Shown here: positions 6,396 to 7,249 of the stretch, in pieces
Layout: the number at the start of each line of letters is the position of its first letter
How positions within the stretch are numbered: position 1 is the first letter of the stretch
Origin: Quisquiliibacterium sp.
Lineage (GTDB): Bacteria > Pseudomonadota > Gammaproteobacteria > Burkholderiales > Burkholderiaceae_E
Direction: 5' to 3'
Length of the DNA stretch: 7,249 nt
Assembly (NCBI GenBank): GCA_030830765.1
Contig: JAURMJ010000306.1
Coordinates: 1 to 7,249, forward strand
Notes under the pieces: generated by a model
Seen by the model: only the letters and a program-made list of their open reading frames with translations
Databases searched by the model: none
What the model was told of the DNA's origin: nothing
Translations under genes and position numbers: made by a program

Positions 6396-6791
6396 ATGGC
6401 ACTGTGGCCCAAACTGAGCGACGAGCAGGCAAGCCCCGAAGCACGCGCAGTGTTCGAAGACATCCGCAACACCCGCAAGGCTGATTACATCAATGACATC
6501 TGGCGCGTGCTGGCCAACGACCCGCCGCTGCTGGCCCGCACCTGGGAACAGGCCAAGACCGTGATGGGCCCTGGGGCTCTCGATCCGCTGGTCAAGGAAC
6601 TGATCTATGTCGCGGTATCGATGACCAATGACTGCACCTACTGCATCAATACGCATACTGCGGCGGCACGCGCCAAGGGCATGAGCGACGCGCAGTTCGG
6701 CGAGTTGCTGGCGATTGTCGGGCTGGCCAATCAGATGAACAAGATGGTGGCCGGCGTGCAGGTGGAGGTGGATGAGAAGTATCGCGGCTGA
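6396..6791 (+). CDS. AhpD-like carboxymuconolactone decarboxylase family protein
   Basis: A 131-residue, all-helical small protein of the CMD/AhpD fold. It carries the redox form of the motif: E68, then 11 residues, C80-T-Y-C83, three residues, H87. In AhpD this E-x11-CxxC-x3-H arrangement relays protons to a reactive cysteine pair that reduces peroxides or peroxiredoxin partners, so thiol-dependent antioxidant activity is more likely than lactone decarboxylation. No peroxiredoxin gene lies within the window to serve as its partner. The ATG at 6396 is chosen because AGGAG lies 5 bases upstream; an in-frame TTG at 6360 would add 12 residues without a ribosome binding site. The gene follows pyrE by 103 bases on the same strand. 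The exact substrate cannot be told. Confidence 0.88.
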   Translation: MALWPKLSDEQASPEARAVFEDIRNTRKADYINDIWRVLANDPPLLARTWEQAKTVMGPGALDPLVKELIYVAVSMTNDCTYCINTHTAAARAKGMSDAQFGELLAIVGLANQMNKMVAGVQVEVDEKYRG

Positions 6792-6798
6792 TTGTGAT

Positions 6799-6811
6799 CG
6801 GCCAAAGGCCG
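6799..6811. terminator. short hairpin between convergent gene ends
   Basis: CGGCC-AAA-GGCCG forms a perfect 5-bp stem with a 3-base loop in the 34-base gap between the AhpD-like stop codon and the stop codon of the convergent gene. No T run follows on either strand. Position fits a bidirectional 3'-end hairpin, but the structure is short. Confidence 0.35.
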
Positions 6812-6825
6812 CCTGGACCTACCCA

Positions 6826-7249
6826 TTAGAACCACAGCCCATCGACCGAAACGTCCGGTACGTACCCAATCAGCGAGAGCTCGAACTGCGCCGGCGCCCC
6901 AGGACCGGACACCACCCCGTCGACCACGCCATCGTAGTCGAACGGACCGCCATCCACAATCTGGAAGTTCAGCTGGACCATGTCCCCGATCTTGACCATC
7001 GAACCGCCGTATTTGGGGTCTGCCAGATTCACCCACTCGCCTTGCTGGTTCTGCGTCCAGTAGCCATTGACGCCCAGATCGGCACTCACCAACAGGCTGA
7101 ACGAGATCGCATCGCCGGGATTGGCCACCTCGGCGGTGAAGCTGATCAGGCCCAGGGGCATGTCGACATTCTTGGGCAGCTTCGGGGCCGGCGACGAGCT
7201 GAGGCTGGTAAACACCACCGACGGGTCGGCTGCTGCCAGCGTCACATAC
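6826..7249 (-). CDS. C-terminal part of a probable choice-of-anchor U type secreted protein (start beyond window)
   Basis: The frame is open to the right edge and ends at TAA 6828-6826, showing about 140 C-terminal residues. Residues are numbered from the GTG at 7245. The order of motifs is PLGLISFTAEVANPGD (30-45), the aromatic GYWTQNQQGEWVNL (61-74), and FQIVDGGPFDYDGVVDGVV (94-112). This matches my memory of the choice-of-anchor U domain: a Gly-Leu-x-x-Phe strand, a Tyr/Trp pair, then an acidic DGGxxDxDG turn before a Gly/Pro-rich end. Such domains occur at the C-terminal side of secreted or surface proteins of environmental proteobacteria. The acidic turn might bind calcium, which is inference. 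No PEP-CTERM, IPTL-CTERM or other sorting tail follows: the protein stops at DVSVDGLWF. The N-terminus and signal peptide, if any, lie outside. Confidence 0.6.
   Translation of the reverse strand, partial: YVTLAAADPSVVFTSLSSSPAPKLPKNVDMPLGLISFTAEVANPGDAISFSLLVSADLGVNGYWTQNQQGEWVNLADPKYGGSMVKIGDMVQLNFQIVDGGPFDYDGVVDGVVSGPGAPAQFELSLIGYVPDVSVDGLWF

Overview
The window is ordinary bacterial chromosome of high G+C, about 60% by eye. It most likely comes from a betaproteobacterium, possibly a gammaproteobacterium. This rests on the wording of PyrE (GEFKTKAGRLSPYFFNAG), the ExoIII/pyrE pairing, an E. coli-like PstS and a recognisable Pho box. The genus cannot be named from the sequence. I see no mobile element, tRNA, rRNA or CRISPR array.

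Layout from left to right. (1) A 5'-truncated alpha/beta hydrolase of the epoxide hydrolase type on the + strand (3-866). (2) A complete high-affinity phosphate ABC transporter operon on the - strand, in transcription order pstS (4704-3652), pstC (3520-2555), pstA (2541-1696) and pstB (1662-898). (3) An exonuclease III gene on the - strand (5550-4777), directly upstream of pstS. (4) pyrE on the + strand (5600-6292), divergent from xthA, with a TTG start. (5) A small AhpD-like/carboxymuconolactone-decarboxylase-family gene on the + strand (6396-6791). (6) The C-terminal part of a probable secreted choice-of-anchor type protein on the - strand (6826 to the window edge), convergent with the previous gene.

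How it works together. PstS binds phosphate in the periplasm, PstC and PstA form the membrane channel, and PstB is the ATPase. A good Pho box (4756-4773) lies exactly 10 bases upstream of a -10-like element (4740-4745), in the usual geometry of a PhoB-activated promoter, so the operon is very probably induced by phosphate starvation. Two hairpins separate pstS from pstCAB; one has a short U tract. They offer a simple way to make more PstS than channel subunits. The cluster ends at pstB with no phoU behind it, which is less usual. The ExoIII gene next to pyrE sits where Pseudomonas carries crc, but its nuclease active site is intact.

I do not see a convincing undescribed system. The points most worth a second look are the compact Pho promoter packed against the xthA stop codon, the pstS-pstC hairpins, the missing phoU and the crc-like position of a catalytically intact ExoIII.
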